Both the position numbers and the translations under genes were made by a program. DNA of 64,000 nt from contig JAIOAQ010000005.1 in NCBI GenBank assembly GCA_019873735.1, positions 60,986-124,985 on the forward strand, read 5' to 3'. A model generated the notes under the pieces. It made no database searches, was not told the DNA's origin, and saw only the letters and a program-made list of their open reading frames with translations. Origin of the DNA: Chloroflexota bacterium (lineage in GTDB: Bacteria > Chloroflexota > Anaerolineae > Anaerolineales > Villigracilaceae). Each line of letters begins with the position of its first letter. The stretch's first letter is position 1. Positions 37,077 through 47,036 of the stretch are shown piece after piece.

Positions 37077-39856
37077 TATTTCAAATCCTGCAGCAAATAC
37101 ACTTCGACAGGCTGTTCGCGGCCTTTGACCATTACCGCCTCAAGCGGTACGGCGATTACCTGTGCGGCAATTTGTTCATAGAGCGGTTTGTTGATGAGAA
37201 TCTGACCACGCTGGGCCACCGTCTGCAAGCGTTGTGCCAGGTTGACAGTATCGCCAATGGCTGTGTAGTTGAACAACTGATCGGTACCAACATTGCCGAT
37301 CATCGCCGGCCCGGTTGCTATGCCAATTCGAAAGATGCGCTGATACTCAGGAGCAGAAAAGTGGGCATGGGCTTCCATGCTGCGGCGAATGATCGTAAGC
37401 GCCGCCCGCGCCGCCCGCAAAGCATGATCGGGCTGAGGGTCGGGAGCGTTCCAAAAAGCAAGCACGGCATCGCCCATAAATTTATCCAGCGTGCCTTCCT
37501 CGTCCAATATCGCCTGAGCCGCTAAATCCAGGTAAGAATTCAGCACCTTAAAAACCACTTCAGGCGGGGTCTTTTCGCTAAAGGAGGTAAAACTTACCAG
37601 GTCGGCAAACAGGACCGTAACGGTCTGCTTGACCCCGTCCAGGCGCAAGTTCGAGACATCAGCCAGCAACCGATCGCGCACGCGCGGGGCCACCACCCGC
37701 CCAAAGGTCTGACGGATGCGTTCCTGCTCGGCTTCAAGCCGGCGTTTTTCTGTCAGATCTTCAAAGACAATGGTCGCACCCTTTGTACCGAGGTAAGCAT
37801 CCCGCAGAGGAGAACAGGACAGGCGCAGGTAGAGTTCACCGCGCTGCGGCAAACTGGGCCTTAAATCTGTACTCAGGGTAATGGCGCCTTGTTCCACAGC
37901 CTTGGCAGTGACCATCTCAAGGTCCGGACAGAGACCCGGCAGGGCATCATGAATCGGCTTGCCCAGCACCTGCGCTACCGGCAAACCAAGGATGGTCTCT
38001 GCAGCCTGATTGAAGAGGGTAATCTGACGCGCAACGTTGGTGGTGATGATTCCCGTCGCCACAGAGGCAAAGATGTCGTCCATCAAGTTCTTCATTTCAA
38101 GCGTCTGCTCATACGTGCGCCGCAGGTTGGTAAAGAGACGGGCGTTCTCCAATGCCAGGGTAGATTGGGCCGCCACGGCCGCCAGAAAATCCAGGTCGTC
38201 GCTGGAATACAGGTCGCCGGAACGCTTCTGACCAAGCATCATAAAACCGGTCAGGCTGCCCTCATAACGCAGCGGGACAAAAGTAAAGCCGGCCAGTCGT
38301 TGAGAATCGGCATCGTTTTGCAATTCAACCGGCAGAGGCTTGCCCGGCGGAAACCAGAAGGGCGCCGGGTTGGCCTTAATCACCTGAATGAGCGGGGCTG
38401 CTGCATCATAGGTCGGGGCGCTGTCCTCTCGACTGGCATGCGGCAAATATTGACCGAGTTCATCGTGATACAAGTAGATGACGAATTTCTCCGGGGCAAA
38501 TGCCTGCTGGAGTTCTTCTTCCAGCAACGTCAAGGTGCGGCTCAAGTCGGGAGTGATCGCCAGATTTGTGGAAAGGTGCGTCAGGATACGGCGGTAATCG
38601 GCAGGCGAACGATAAAAGACGCGGTCAATCAGGCGTTGAATTAAAACCCGCAGAGGAGTCAGCCCAACAACCAGCACCAGCAAGTAAGTGGCGATCAGAA
38701 TCGGGTCATTGGGTTGAATGGTTCTCTGCACGACAAAAGACAGGGCTGCCACCAGGACATAGAAAACCCCCAGCACTACGGCTGTCGTGACCAGGTAGGT
38801 CAGGACGCGGCCAAGAATGCGATCCACATCCAACAAGCGATAGCGGACAATCGCATACGTCACCGAAAGGGGCAGGAAAATCAGAGGCGGAAAGTACAAC
38901 GACGAGCGGAATTCCGGCACCTGTCCGCCAAAAGTGGATGGCAGCAGGTACAGCAGCAACATGGGCAGAAAGGCGATCAGCGCGCCGAAGATAATGACAC
39001 GGCTTTGCTGACGGATGATGGGCAAATGACTGCGCAAAATCCGGACGGTCAGCGTCGCCAGGAAAAAGAACATGGCCGCGGCAATGTAGAAGTAGCCGCC
39101 CCAACGCCAACTGAGAATATAGGCATACACATCTTTTGGGAAAAGAATGTCTCGGGCGATGGGTATGGCCGCCACCAGGGTAATCAGCCAGGGGAAATAG
39201 CGGGAGAGGGGACGGCGCTCGACAAACGGCATCGGCTGGGGAAAGACCAGCGAGAGATGGGTCAGGGCGCCTGCCAGGATCGGCAGGCTAAGCGACCAGA
39301 GGAGCACCACATAATGCGTGGTGTTCATATCCAGAAAGGTGACGGTCACAATGCTGGTAGCGGCGGTAAATGTCAAAAACGCGCGGCTGGCGCGCAGGTC
39401 GGGGCGGATCCGATAGGCCCACAGGCCTGTGCCGAGGAAGGTCAGCCCTACCAGGTAGGGGATAATAAAAAGCGAAACCAGGTCCAACCGGCGGACATGA
39501 ACCGGCGTAATTTGGATGTCGAAGGAGGTGCCGTCACGCCGCAGGAAAGTTGCCGTTAGCGGCTGAAAACCATGCGCGCTCAACAGGCGGTTCAGGCTGC
39601 GCACATTGGCCACCGTTTGACCGTTGATTGCTACCAACCGGTCAGACCATTGAACGCCCTGGTTGCGTGCCGGCCAGTCCTTTCCATTGATCTGGCTGAT
39701 AACGTTATGCGGCTCAATTAATGCTCCCAAAAAAGGTTGACGAAACCATTGATAGGCCCAAAAAGGCGTCAGGACGAGCATCGCAATAGCAATCACCACA
39801 ACTGTCAGAGGGACGCCATGTTCAATTATGTTTGGGATGGAAAGTTTGGTTTTCAT
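37076..39856 (-). CDS. Membrane-bound class III adenylate cyclase with PDZ-like, GAF and PAS modules
   Basis: About 926 residues. Order: an N-terminal helix, a PDZ-like external segment (SDRLVAINGQTVANVRSLN), seven or so membrane helices to about residue 395, a GAF domain (about 430-595), a PAS domain (about 605-715) and a class III cyclase domain (746-926). The cyclase has both metal aspartates (D752 in VLFADL, D796 in KFMGDAV), the substrate lysine before FMGD and the NYTAIGDTVNLAQRL block with catalytic Asn and Arg, so it should be active on ATP. Start ATG 39856; an upstream TTG (39886) is less likely. Confidence 0.88.
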   Translation of the reverse strand: MKTKLSIPNIIEHGVPLTVVVIAIAMLVLTPFWAYQWFRQPFLGALIEPHNVISQINGKDWPARNQGVQWSDRLVAINGQTVANVRSLNRLLSAHGFQPLTATFLRRDGTSFDIQITPVHVRRLDLVSLFIIPYLVGLTFLGTGLWAYRIRPDLRASRAFLTFTAATSIVTVTFLDMNTTHYVVLLWSLSLPILAGALTHLSLVFPQPMPFVERRPLSRYFPWLITLVAAIPIARDILFPKDVYAYILSWRWGGYFYIAAAMFFFLATLTVRILRSHLPIIRQQSRVIIFGALIAFLPMLLLYLLPSTFGGQVPEFRSSLYFPPLIFLPLSVTYAIVRYRLLDVDRILGRVLTYLVTTAVVLGVFYVLVAALSFVVQRTIQPNDPILIATYLLVLVVGLTPLRVLIQRLIDRVFYRSPADYRRILTHLSTNLAITPDLSRTLTLLEEELQQAFAPEKFVIYLYHDELGQYLPHASREDSAPTYDAAAPLIQVIKANPAPFWFPPGKPLPVELQNDADSQRLAGFTFVPLRYEGSLTGFMMLGQKRSGDLYSSDDLDFLAAVAAQSTLALENARLFTNLRRTYEQTLEMKNLMDDIFASVATGIITTNVARQITLFNQAAETILGLPVAQVLGKPIHDALPGLCPDLEMVTAKAVEQGAITLSTDLRPSLPQRGELYLRLSCSPLRDAYLGTKGATIVFEDLTEKRRLEAEQERIRQTFGRVVAPRVRDRLLADVSNLRLDGVKQTVTVLFADLVSFTSFSEKTPPEVVFKVLNSYLDLAAQAILDEEGTLDKFMGDAVLAFWNAPDPQPDHALRAARAALTIIRRSMEAHAHFSAPEYQRIFRIGIATGPAMIGNVGTDQLFNYTAIGDTVNLAQRLQTVAQRGQILINKPLYEQIAAQVIAVPLEAVMVKGREQPVEVYLLQDLK

Positions 39857-40038
39857 AGCGGTTTCCAAATTTGGGAGCAGAGACAATGCACATCAGAATT
39901 ATAAGCGATTGTCACAGGTTGCGCCCTTAAAAGCGGCAGTCGCCCAAGAATTGGGCATTCCCGGCCATTTGCTCCCCCAATGTAGTGCCGCCGGTTTTGT
40001 CGGCTAAATCTGGCAGGATGCGCCTTCTTACGCTGGAG

Positions 40039-41277
40039 TTAATCGCTTTGCCAGAAGAAAGCCCAGTATAAGAAGACCGAGATGGTGTACAGGACAATAG
40101 TCCCAATGAAGGGCGGGCCGAAGCCGTAGCGTACCTGTAACCAGCCGCTGATGGTGGGGCTGAAGGCCCAGCCGAAATTCCAGGACATGCTGACCAGGCT
40201 GGCGACTGTGGCGCGGGCTGACGGTTCGACTTTCTCCATAACATAGGCGTTGTAAACCGGCCCACCCATGTTCATCAGAGCCAGGCGGATGTAATAGGCA
40301 ATGGCGGCCGCCCAGAACCAGGGCGAAAAGCCAAGCAGGATTAAAAAGGGGATGGAGAGCGCTTGCGTAATCACCACAATTTGAATCTTGCCCAGGCGGT
40401 CTGCCAGTGGCGGGGCTACCAAAATGCCGATTCCCATTGCCAGCGACCCCCAGGCAAAAAGCGCGCCGATGACTGGGTCGGGTTGATGATGGACCACACG
40501 GAAGAAAACGTTCATGAAAGGCATAATCAACCCCGCGCCAAGGGAGGTCAACAGCATGGGCAGGATTAACTTGATCAACAGGAGCGGTTCTCTGGCAGCA
40601 TAGGCAAAGGGCGCAAAAACGGTGCGCTGGGAGGAGGTCAGAATCGGCGACTTCAGCCATAGCAGAGGCAAAAGTCCGAGGAATGCCACACCCCCCACAA
40701 CGCCAAGAGAGCCGGCGTAGGCTGCTGCGCTGGTGGGCAAGGCTTTCTCCCAGGCCGCGATCCAGGTTGGAAGAGAGCCGCCTACCCAGTTGCCCACCGA
40801 AGCAGCCGTCATCTGCAATCCCTGATTCAGGCTGAAAAGGTAGGTGCGTTCTTCCTCGCCGCTGTTCTCAACCAGGAAAGGCGAAACGCTGACCGCTGCC
40901 AGGCTCTGCGCCAACCCCATCACCACGTTCATGACATAGAAAACCGTTTGGGATGGCCAGATGACCATGATCAGGATGCTTATGGCCGTCAACCCCCCGC
41001 CCAGCAGGAGTGATCCTTTGCGGCCCAGAGAGTCGGCCAGGTAACCCATGGGCAGAGCCGCCAGCAGAGCGGTGAGACTTCCGGCGGTAATTAATCCGCC
41101 CAGAATGCTCTCGTCCATGCCCAGGCTGAGCGCATAAAAGTTGAAGAGTAAGCGATACACGCCCAGCGCTGCGCCGGTCAGGATGGTGCTGCTCAAGTAC
41201 AACCGCGCGTTGGGACGAAAGGCGCTGACGCGTGACCAGTAGGTATGTAGTACATTTTTCGGCTTTGTGGTATACAT
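40039..41277 (-). CDS. Major facilitator superfamily transporter
   Basis: 412 residues with twelve predicted membrane helices in two halves. The loop between helices 2 and 3 reads GYLADSLGRKGSLL, close to the MFS signature, and ADRLGKIQIV repeats it in the second half. Substrate not predictable. Divergent from the DUF1232 gene. The 150-bp space on its 3' side (39887-40038) has no recognised feature. Confidence 0.85.
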   Translation of the reverse strand: MYTTKPKNVLHTYWSRVSAFRPNARLYLSSTILTGAALGVYRLLFNFYALSLGMDESILGGLITAGSLTALLAALPMGYLADSLGRKGSLLLGGGLTAISILIMVIWPSQTVFYVMNVVMGLAQSLAAVSVSPFLVENSGEEERTYLFSLNQGLQMTAASVGNWVGGSLPTWIAAWEKALPTSAAAYAGSLGVVGGVAFLGLLPLLWLKSPILTSSQRTVFAPFAYAAREPLLLIKLILPMLLTSLGAGLIMPFMNVFFRVVHHQPDPVIGALFAWGSLAMGIGILVAPPLADRLGKIQIVVITQALSIPFLILLGFSPWFWAAAIAYYIRLALMNMGGPVYNAYVMEKVEPSARATVASLVSMSWNFGWAFSPTISGWLQVRYGFGPPFIGTIVLYTISVFLYWAFFWQSD

Positions 41278-41349
41278 AGGTCATCCATTAAACCTTATAA
41301 GGCAGATTGGGTCAACCCGCCTGCTGTCCTGTTGATCAAGGAGCCATTT

Positions 41350-41724
41350 GTGAACAATCAATCCTCTCGCAGTTTGATGATTCCGCCTCAGGGGGGGATG
41401 CTTAAAGAACTTATGCTGCGCCTCAAACTCGTTCTGCGTCTGCTTGGGGACAAGCGCGTCAATTTTTTTGTCAAACTGATTCCCATCGGCGCATTGGCTT
41501 ATCTGATTTCCCCGGTTGACCTGGCGCCGGGCGTGACTCTGCCGGTGATCGGCGCCCTCGATGATGCCGCCGTCCTCTGGTTGGGTACGACTCTCTTCAT
41601 GGAACTTTGTCCATCTGAGGTGGTGCGCGAGCATATCCGGCTTTTGAGCAGCAACCTGGATATGATTGAGCACGAAAGCGGGGAAGATGTGGTGGACGCA
41701 GACTCTGTAGAAGAAGTCAAGTGA
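41350..41724 (+). CDS. DUF1232 (YkvA-like) membrane protein
   Basis: About 124 residues. The DUF1232 core IPIGALAYLISPVDLAPG...IGALDDAAVLWLG is complete and forms two membrane-associated helices. Start set at GTG 41350, which has AAGGAG six bases upstream. A TTG 18 bases earlier is in frame. The tail is acidic. Function unknown. Confidence 0.8.
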   Translation: MNNQSSRSLMIPPQGGMLKELMLRLKLVLRLLGDKRVNFFVKLIPIGALAYLISPVDLAPGVTLPVIGALDDAAVLWLGTTLFMELCPSEVVREHIRLLSSNLDMIEHESGEDVVDADSVEEVK

Positions 41725-41865
41725 CATTTTTTGTGGCAGCAGGGCTCAACCTGGCGCCCACCTATTCCAGAGGCTTTTGAGGGGCATTTGGGTATGTCTC
41801 TTGGGGGCGTTACCACGAGCACGCACATTGAGAATCACGGTTCAGGGTGATTGTTGCTCCTACGG

Positions 41866-41871
41866 TATAAT
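41866..41871 (+). promoter_or_regulatory. -10 box of the pfkB-parA-parB run, leaderless arrangement
   Basis: TATAAT six bases before ATG 41878, with no Shine-Dalgarno between. The -35 is poor. Confidence 0.55.
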
Positions 41872-41877
41872 TTGCAT

Positions 41878-42726
41878 ATGCACAATAGCCTTCCTCTGGC
41901 GGCAGTGGATTATGTGGTTGTCGGTCATCTCTCGCTCGATCTGACTCCCCAAGGACCAAGGCTGGGCGGGACGGCTGCCTACGCCGCCCTTACTGCCCGT
42001 TCACTGGGGATGCGCGTCGGGGTGGTGACATCCATCGCCGCGAACGCGCCGCTCGAAGCCCTGACCGGCTGTGCGACGGTCATCCTGCCATCTGAACAAA
42101 ATACGACTTTTGAAAACATTTATACGCCGGCCGGCCGCATTCAATACTTGCGCGCCAGGGCGGTGGACATTCCCCTGCAGGCCATCCCTCCGGCCTGGCG
42201 CGCGGCACCCATTCTGCACTTGGGGCCGATCGCCGATGAAGTTGAGCCTCTCCTGCCAAACGATATTGTCCCCGGCTTGCTTGGCCTGACACCCCAAGGC
42301 TGGCTGCGCCGCTGGGATGCCGATGGCCGGGTATGGGCAAATGCCTGGAAATACGGGGAGCAGCCTCTTCGTCAGGCCGGAGCCGTGATTCTCTCGGTGG
42401 AAGATGTGGCCGGAGATGAGGATCAAATCGAAAGCCTGGCCTCCATCTGCCCTCTCCTGGTGGTTACAGAAGGCGCGGCCGGAGCGCGCTTATATTGGAA
42501 TGGCGACTTGCGCCATTTTTCGGCGCCGGTCGTGCCGGAATTGGATGCAACCGGCGCAGGTGATATCTTCGCCGCCGCCTTTCTGGTACGCTTGCGAGCC
42601 ACGCGTGACCCGTGGGAGGCGGCGCGCTTTGCTGTCCGCCTGGCATCTGCCTCGGTCACCCGCCCCGGACTGGCAGGTATTCCAACCCCTGAAGAAGTCC
42701 AACTTTCGCTGGTGGAGGTATTCTAG
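41878..42726 (+). CDS. PfkB-family carbohydrate/nucleoside kinase
   Basis: About 282 residues. The ribokinase-family catalytic motif DATGAGDIFAAAF (base D229) and the N-terminal GGTAAYAALTARSLG block are present. The N-terminus VDYVVVGHLSLDL is typical. Substrate unknown. It is followed after three bases by parA, so phosphorylation and chromosome partition genes share one transcript here. Confidence 0.85.
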   Translation: MHNSLPLAAVDYVVVGHLSLDLTPQGPRLGGTAAYAALTARSLGMRVGVVTSIAANAPLEALTGCATVILPSEQNTTFENIYTPAGRIQYLRARAVDIPLQAIPPAWRAAPILHLGPIADEVEPLLPNDIVPGLLGLTPQGWLRRWDADGRVWANAWKYGEQPLRQAGAVILSVEDVAGDEDQIESLASICPLLVVTEGAAGARLYWNGDLRHFSAPVVPELDATGAGDIFAAAFLVRLRATRDPWEAARFAVRLASASVTRPGLAGIPTPEEVQLSLVEVF

Positions 42727-42729
42727 TTC

Positions 42730-43518
42730 ATGGGACGCATCTACACGCTTGCCAATCAAAAGGGCGGCGTAGGCAAGACGACTACCGCCATCAATTTGGG
42801 CGCTTATCTGGCACAACTTGGCCAACGCGTCTTGATTGTGGATATTGATCCACAGGCCAACGCCACTTCCTCCTTGGGTGTTGATAAGCAGAGCGTGCAG
42901 GGCGGTTCCTACGAAGCCTTGCTCGGATTGGTGCCTGCGGCCTCGCTGTTGCTTCAAAACCAGCGCCTCAATCTCTCGCTGCTGCCTTCTTCCCCGGCCC
43001 TGGCAGGCGCGGAGGTAGAATTGGTTAACGAAATGGCGCGCGAACTGCGCCTGCGTCAGGCACTGGAACCCCTGGTTGGCCGGTATGACTATATCCTGAT
43101 TGACTGCCCCCCTTCTCTTGGCCTGTTGACGATTAACGGCCTGACCGCCGCCAGAGATGGCATCCTCATCCCCGTGCAGTGCGAATACCTGGCGCTGGAA
43201 GGGCTTGGCCAGTTGATGCAAACCATTCAGCGCGTGCGCACGGCTCTCTTCCCTGAATTGCGGGTGCGCGGCGTGATCCTGACCATGTTTGACGGCCGAA
43301 CTCATCTCTCGGCAGATGTGGTCAACGAGGTCGGTAAGTACTTTCCTGCGCAAGTGTTCAAGACCATTGTGCCGCGCAGTGTGCGTCTGGCTGAAGCCCC
43401 GTCTTATGGCCTGCCGATATCGGCCTATGCACCTGCCTCAATCGGGGCGCAGGCCTACGAAGCCCTGGCAAAAGAATTGCTGGCCGGAGACGGCGTGAGC
43501 CTTCCGGCGGCAGGATAG
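42730..43518 (+). CDS. parA: Chromosome-partitioning ATPase ParA (Soj)
   Basis: 262 residues. Deviant Walker A NQKGGVGKTTTAINLG at residues 9-24, DIDPQANATSSLG (Walker A'), and DCPPSLGLLT (Walker B). The nucleotide-dependent DNA-binding dimer moves ParB-parS complexes. GGAGG lies in the end of pfkB. ParB follows after ten bases. Confidence 0.95.
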   Translation: MGRIYTLANQKGGVGKTTTAINLGAYLAQLGQRVLIVDIDPQANATSSLGVDKQSVQGGSYEALLGLVPAASLLLQNQRLNLSLLPSSPALAGAEVELVNEMARELRLRQALEPLVGRYDYILIDCPPSLGLLTINGLTAARDGILIPVQCEYLALEGLGQLMQTIQRVRTALFPELRVRGVILTMFDGRTHLSADVVNEVGKYFPAQVFKTIVPRSVRLAEAPSYGLPISAYAPASIGAQAYEALAKELLAGDGVSLPAAG

Positions 43519-43528
43519 GAGGTGCGCG

Positions 43529-44380
43529 ATGCCTCAGAGAACTGGACTCGGTAAAGGACTGGATGCCCTGATTCCCGGCAGCGGGCAAACACCTTCGTCC
43601 GCGGGCATTCATCAGATTTCACTCGATTTGATTTCCCCCAACCCGCGCCAGCCGCGCTCCAATTTCGATCCATCTGAACTGGACGAACTGGCAGCCTCCA
43701 TCCGCGAACACGGCATCCTTCAGCCGCTGATTGTGGCCTCAGCCGGGGATGGCCACTATACCCTCATCGCCGGCGAACGCCGCCTGGAGGCCGCCCGCAG
43801 GGCCGGCTTGCGCACCGTCCCGGCCATTCTGCGTCAGGCCAGCGACCAGCAATTGCTCGAACTGGCGCTCATCGAAAACCTTCAGCGCGCAGATCTCAAC
43901 CCGCTGGAAGAAGCCGAAGCCTACCGCCAACTGAATGCCGATTTTGACCTCTCGCATGAACAGATTGCCGAACGCGTCGGCAAGAGCCGCGTAGCCGTCA
44001 CCAACACACTGCGCTTGCTCAATCTGCCCGAAGCAGCCAAAAAGGCCCTGCTGGAGGGTAAAATTAGCGAAGGTCACGCCCGCGCCTTGCTTTCCCTGCC
44101 CACGACTGAAGCCCAGCAGGCAGCCTTACAAACCATCCTGGCCCACGATCTCACCGTCCGCCAGACCGAGGAACTGGTGCGCAAATTAAGCGGACAAAAG
44201 CCCGCGGCCCCTGCTCGCCCCCCCTCCCCCCCCGAAATCGCCGCCCTGGAAGAACGTCTGCGCACAGCCCTTGGCACGCGCGTGCATTTACGTCATGGCC
44301 GGCGCGGCGGCAGTTTAACCCTGTACTACTACTCAGATGAAGAACTTAACACGCTGCTCGAACGCCTCTTAAAGGAGTGA
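43529..44380 (+). CDS. parB: Chromosome-partitioning protein ParB (Spo0J)
   Basis: 283 residues. The N-terminal RTGLGKGLDALIP is the ParA-contacting segment. The CTPase ParB fold has the GERRLEAARRAGL box. ALIENLQRADLNPLEEAEAY and the helix-turn-helix HEQIAERVGKSRVAVTNTLRLL read parS. The C-terminal dimer domain ends at 283. It starts after AGGAGGTG. No consensus parS was found in the window. Confidence 0.95.
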   Translation: MPQRTGLGKGLDALIPGSGQTPSSAGIHQISLDLISPNPRQPRSNFDPSELDELAASIREHGILQPLIVASAGDGHYTLIAGERRLEAARRAGLRTVPAILRQASDQQLLELALIENLQRADLNPLEEAEAYRQLNADFDLSHEQIAERVGKSRVAVTNTLRLLNLPEAAKKALLEGKISEGHARALLSLPTTEAQQAALQTILAHDLTVRQTEELVRKLSGQKPAAPARPPSPPEIAALEERLRTALGTRVHLRHGRRGGSLTLYYYSDEELNTLLERLLKE

Positions 44381-44382
44381 GC

Positions 44383-45993
44383 ATGAAACTGCTTCACCAT
44401 GCCCACATCTATACGCTTGATGCGGGTCGGCCGCTTGCTTCAGCCCTGTTATTGCAAGGCGAACGTATCCTGGCCGTTGGGGGCGACGAATTGCTGGATG
44501 CCGCCCCTCTCCAGGCCGAACGCTTTGACCTGGGCGGGCAGACTGTCCTGCCGGGGCTGATTGATGCCCATGTTCACCTGGAACAGTACGCCCTGGGGCT
44601 GCAAAAAGTAGATTGTGAAACCGATACACTGGCAGAATGCCTGCACCGCGTTGGGCAACGCGCCCGGCTCCTTCCACCCGCAGGCTGGGTGCTGGGACAC
44701 GGATGGAATCAAAATTCCTGGCGCGACGCTCCCCCTGCTGCAGCAGACCGCGTGGCCGGTTTTGGCAACCTGGCAGACCTCGACCGCGTCACCGAAGGCC
44801 GCCCCGCCTACCTGACAGCCAAGTCGCTACATGCGGCCTGGGCCAACAGTGCCGCCCTCCAGCAGGCCGGCATCACCGCCGATACCCCCGACCCGATTAA
44901 TGGCAAGATTCAGCGCGATGCCGGCGGCCGGCCAACCGGCATTCTATTCGAAGCAGCCATGGATCTGGTTGCAAAACACATTCCGCAGCCGACCGTTTCA
45001 CAAGTGACCGAGGCCATTGCTCAGGCACAGAAGACTCTCTGGCGCATGGGCCTCACCGCCGTCCATGATTTCGACCGCCGCACCTGTTTCATGGCCTTGC
45101 AGCAATTACACGCTGCCGGGGAATTGCGTTTGCGCGTGGTCAAGGGCATTCCGATGGAAGATTTGCCTCATGCCGTGGCGCTTGGATTGCGCAGCGGCTT
45201 TGGCGATTTCACCCTGCGGATCGGCCATTTGAAAATATTTATGGATGGCGCCCTCGGCCCGCGCACGGCAGCAATGTTTGAGCCATATGCACAAGAAAGC
45301 CAGAATCGTGGTATTCTGAATATGGATGCCGAGCAATTGTTTGAAATCGGCTGTCAGGCAGCAGAAAGCGGCCTGGGGTTAGCCGTCCATGCCATTGGCG
45401 ACCGGGCCAACCATGAAGTCCTGAACGCACTGGAACACCTGCGCACCTACGAACGTCAGCACGGATTGCCGGCTTTGCGTCACCGAATTGAACACGTTCA
45501 GGTGCTTCATTCCGACGACGCCGGCAGGCTGGCAAGTCTGGATGTGACGGCCTCGATGCAGCCCATCCATGCCACTTCTGACATGGAAATGGCCAAGCGC
45601 TACTGGGGAGCGCGTACTGCCCTGGCCTATGCCTGGCGCACACAATTGCAGCATGGCGCGCGCCTGGCCTTTGGTTCAGATGCCCCGGTCGAATCGCCCA
45701 ATCCGTTTTTGGGCTTACATGCAGCCGTGACCCGTTGCCGCGCCGATGGCGCCCCAGGCCCGCAAGGCTGGCATCCGGAACAGCGGCTGACTTTGCAAGA
45801 GGCCTGGCAGGCATTCACCTTGGGCCCGGCCTACCTGGCCGGCACCGAAGCAAGCCAGGGACGACTGGCCCCCGGTTACCTGGCCGACCTGATTGTCCTG
45901 GAACAGGACCCGTTCTCTATCCCACCCGCAGACCTGGCAGCATTGCAGCCGAATGCAACCATGATTGGCGGCGAATGGGTCTGGAAAGCGTAA
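44383..45993 (+). CDS. Amidohydrolase family protein (YtcJ-like)
   Basis: About 536 residues. An N-terminal beta-sandwich, then GLIDAHVHLEQ (HxH metal motif), a metal/lysine region and later histidines in AVHAIGDRANHE, RHRIEHVQ and FGSDAPVESPNPFLG (Asp). These are the amidohydrolase-3 features. YtcJ-type enzymes hydrolyse N-acyl or N-formyl amides. Start ATG 44383 with AAAGGAG, overlapping no coding sequence but only two bases from the parB stop. Confidence 0.85.
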   Translation: MKLLHHAHIYTLDAGRPLASALLLQGERILAVGGDELLDAAPLQAERFDLGGQTVLPGLIDAHVHLEQYALGLQKVDCETDTLAECLHRVGQRARLLPPAGWVLGHGWNQNSWRDAPPAAADRVAGFGNLADLDRVTEGRPAYLTAKSLHAAWANSAALQQAGITADTPDPINGKIQRDAGGRPTGILFEAAMDLVAKHIPQPTVSQVTEAIAQAQKTLWRMGLTAVHDFDRRTCFMALQQLHAAGELRLRVVKGIPMEDLPHAVALGLRSGFGDFTLRIGHLKIFMDGALGPRTAAMFEPYAQESQNRGILNMDAEQLFEIGCQAAESGLGLAVHAIGDRANHEVLNALEHLRTYERQHGLPALRHRIEHVQVLHSDDAGRLASLDVTASMQPIHATSDMEMAKRYWGARTALAYAWRTQLQHGARLAFGSDAPVESPNPFLGLHAAVTRCRADGAPGPQGWHPEQRLTLQEAWQAFTLGPAYLAGTEASQGRLAPGYLADLIVLEQDPFSIPPADLAALQPNATMIGGEWVWKA

Positions 45994-45999
45994 GATGCC

Positions 46000-47025
46000 A
46001 TGACGACAAAACCGCAATTAACCCCAGAAATCCTTGCCCCCCGTTTAGGAGAATATCTGATCCGGCGGAAGTTGATCACCGAAGCCGACTTGAACCGCGC
46101 CCTGCAGTATCAGCAGGAACAGTTGGCTGCTGGAAGAGCACGTCTATTAGGCGAGTTGTTGATTGAACTCGGCCTGATTGACCGGCCAACGCTTGACCAT
46201 GCCATTACCGAACTGATACTCCAATTGCGCAACGCCTTGCAAGACGCCAACCGGAATCTGGAGAGGCGGGTACAAGAACGCACAGCAGAACTGCAAGAAG
46301 CCCTGGAACGCCTTTCTGAACTCAGCCAACTTAAGGCCAATTTCGTTTCCAACATCTCGCACGAATTGCGAACCCCTCTCACCCACATTAAGGGCTATCT
46401 TGAATTGATGGCCTCCGAGTCTTTGGGACCGTTGACCGAAGAACAACGTCACGCCATTCAGGTGAGCCAGAAGTCAGCGGCGCGGCTTGAAGGGCTGATA
46501 GAAGACCTGATTCTGTTCTCCCTGACATCGCGGGGTGAGTTGAGCCTGCAAATCGAAAGCCTAGATATCCGTATGCTGGCTGCGCATGCCGTCCGCTCGG
46601 CACAGGCCAAAGGAGAAGCGCGCGGCGTGACCGTGCACCTGGTGGCCGACGAGAACATTCCAAAAGTGCACGGCGATGTGCAGAAGATTTCATGGGTTTT
46701 GAACCAGTTGCTGGATAACGCGGTTAAGTTCACCCCGCAGGGCGGGCGGGTTGTCCTCAACGTGAAGCAGGAAAGCCCCAAACTGGTCAGAATCTCCGTG
46801 GTAGACACCGGCATTGGCATCCCGGCCGACCGGCTGAACGAAATCTTTGAGCCATTTCATCAACTGGATGGTTCATCCACCCGCCGCTACAGCGGCACCG
46901 GCCTGGGGCTGTCCCTCGTAAAACAAATTATCGAGGCGCATGGTTCGGTCATTGAAGTAAAATCCACCCCCGGGCGCGGTTCAACCTTTGAGTTTCCCCT
47001 GCTTGTTGTTGGGGCAGAAGCCTGA
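46000..47025 (+). CDS. Sensor histidine kinase with MshEN-like N-terminal domain
   Basis: 341 residues, no membrane helix. Residues 14-70 repeat the pattern of type II secretion ATPase N-terminal (MshEN) domains: LGEYLIRRKLITEADLNRAL and LLGELLIELGLIDRPTLDHA. Some MshEN domains bind c-di-GMP. A coiled coil (85-112) leads to the HisKA box SNISHELRTPLTH (H121) and an HATPase domain with NQLLDNAVKFTP, DTGIGIP and GTGLGLSLVK. Starts six bases after the amidohydrolase stop. It precedes a second kinase and a regulator. Confidence 0.85.
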   Translation: MTTKPQLTPEILAPRLGEYLIRRKLITEADLNRALQYQQEQLAAGRARLLGELLIELGLIDRPTLDHAITELILQLRNALQDANRNLERRVQERTAELQEALERLSELSQLKANFVSNISHELRTPLTHIKGYLELMASESLGPLTEEQRHAIQVSQKSAARLEGLIEDLILFSLTSRGELSLQIESLDIRMLAAHAVRSAQAKGEARGVTVHLVADENIPKVHGDVQKISWVLNQLLDNAVKFTPQGGRVVLNVKQESPKLVRISVVDTGIGIPADRLNEIFEPFHQLDGSSTRRYSGTGLGLSLVKQIIEAHGSVIEVKSTPGRGSTFEFPLLVVGAEA

Positions 47026-47036
47026 AACAAACGCAA

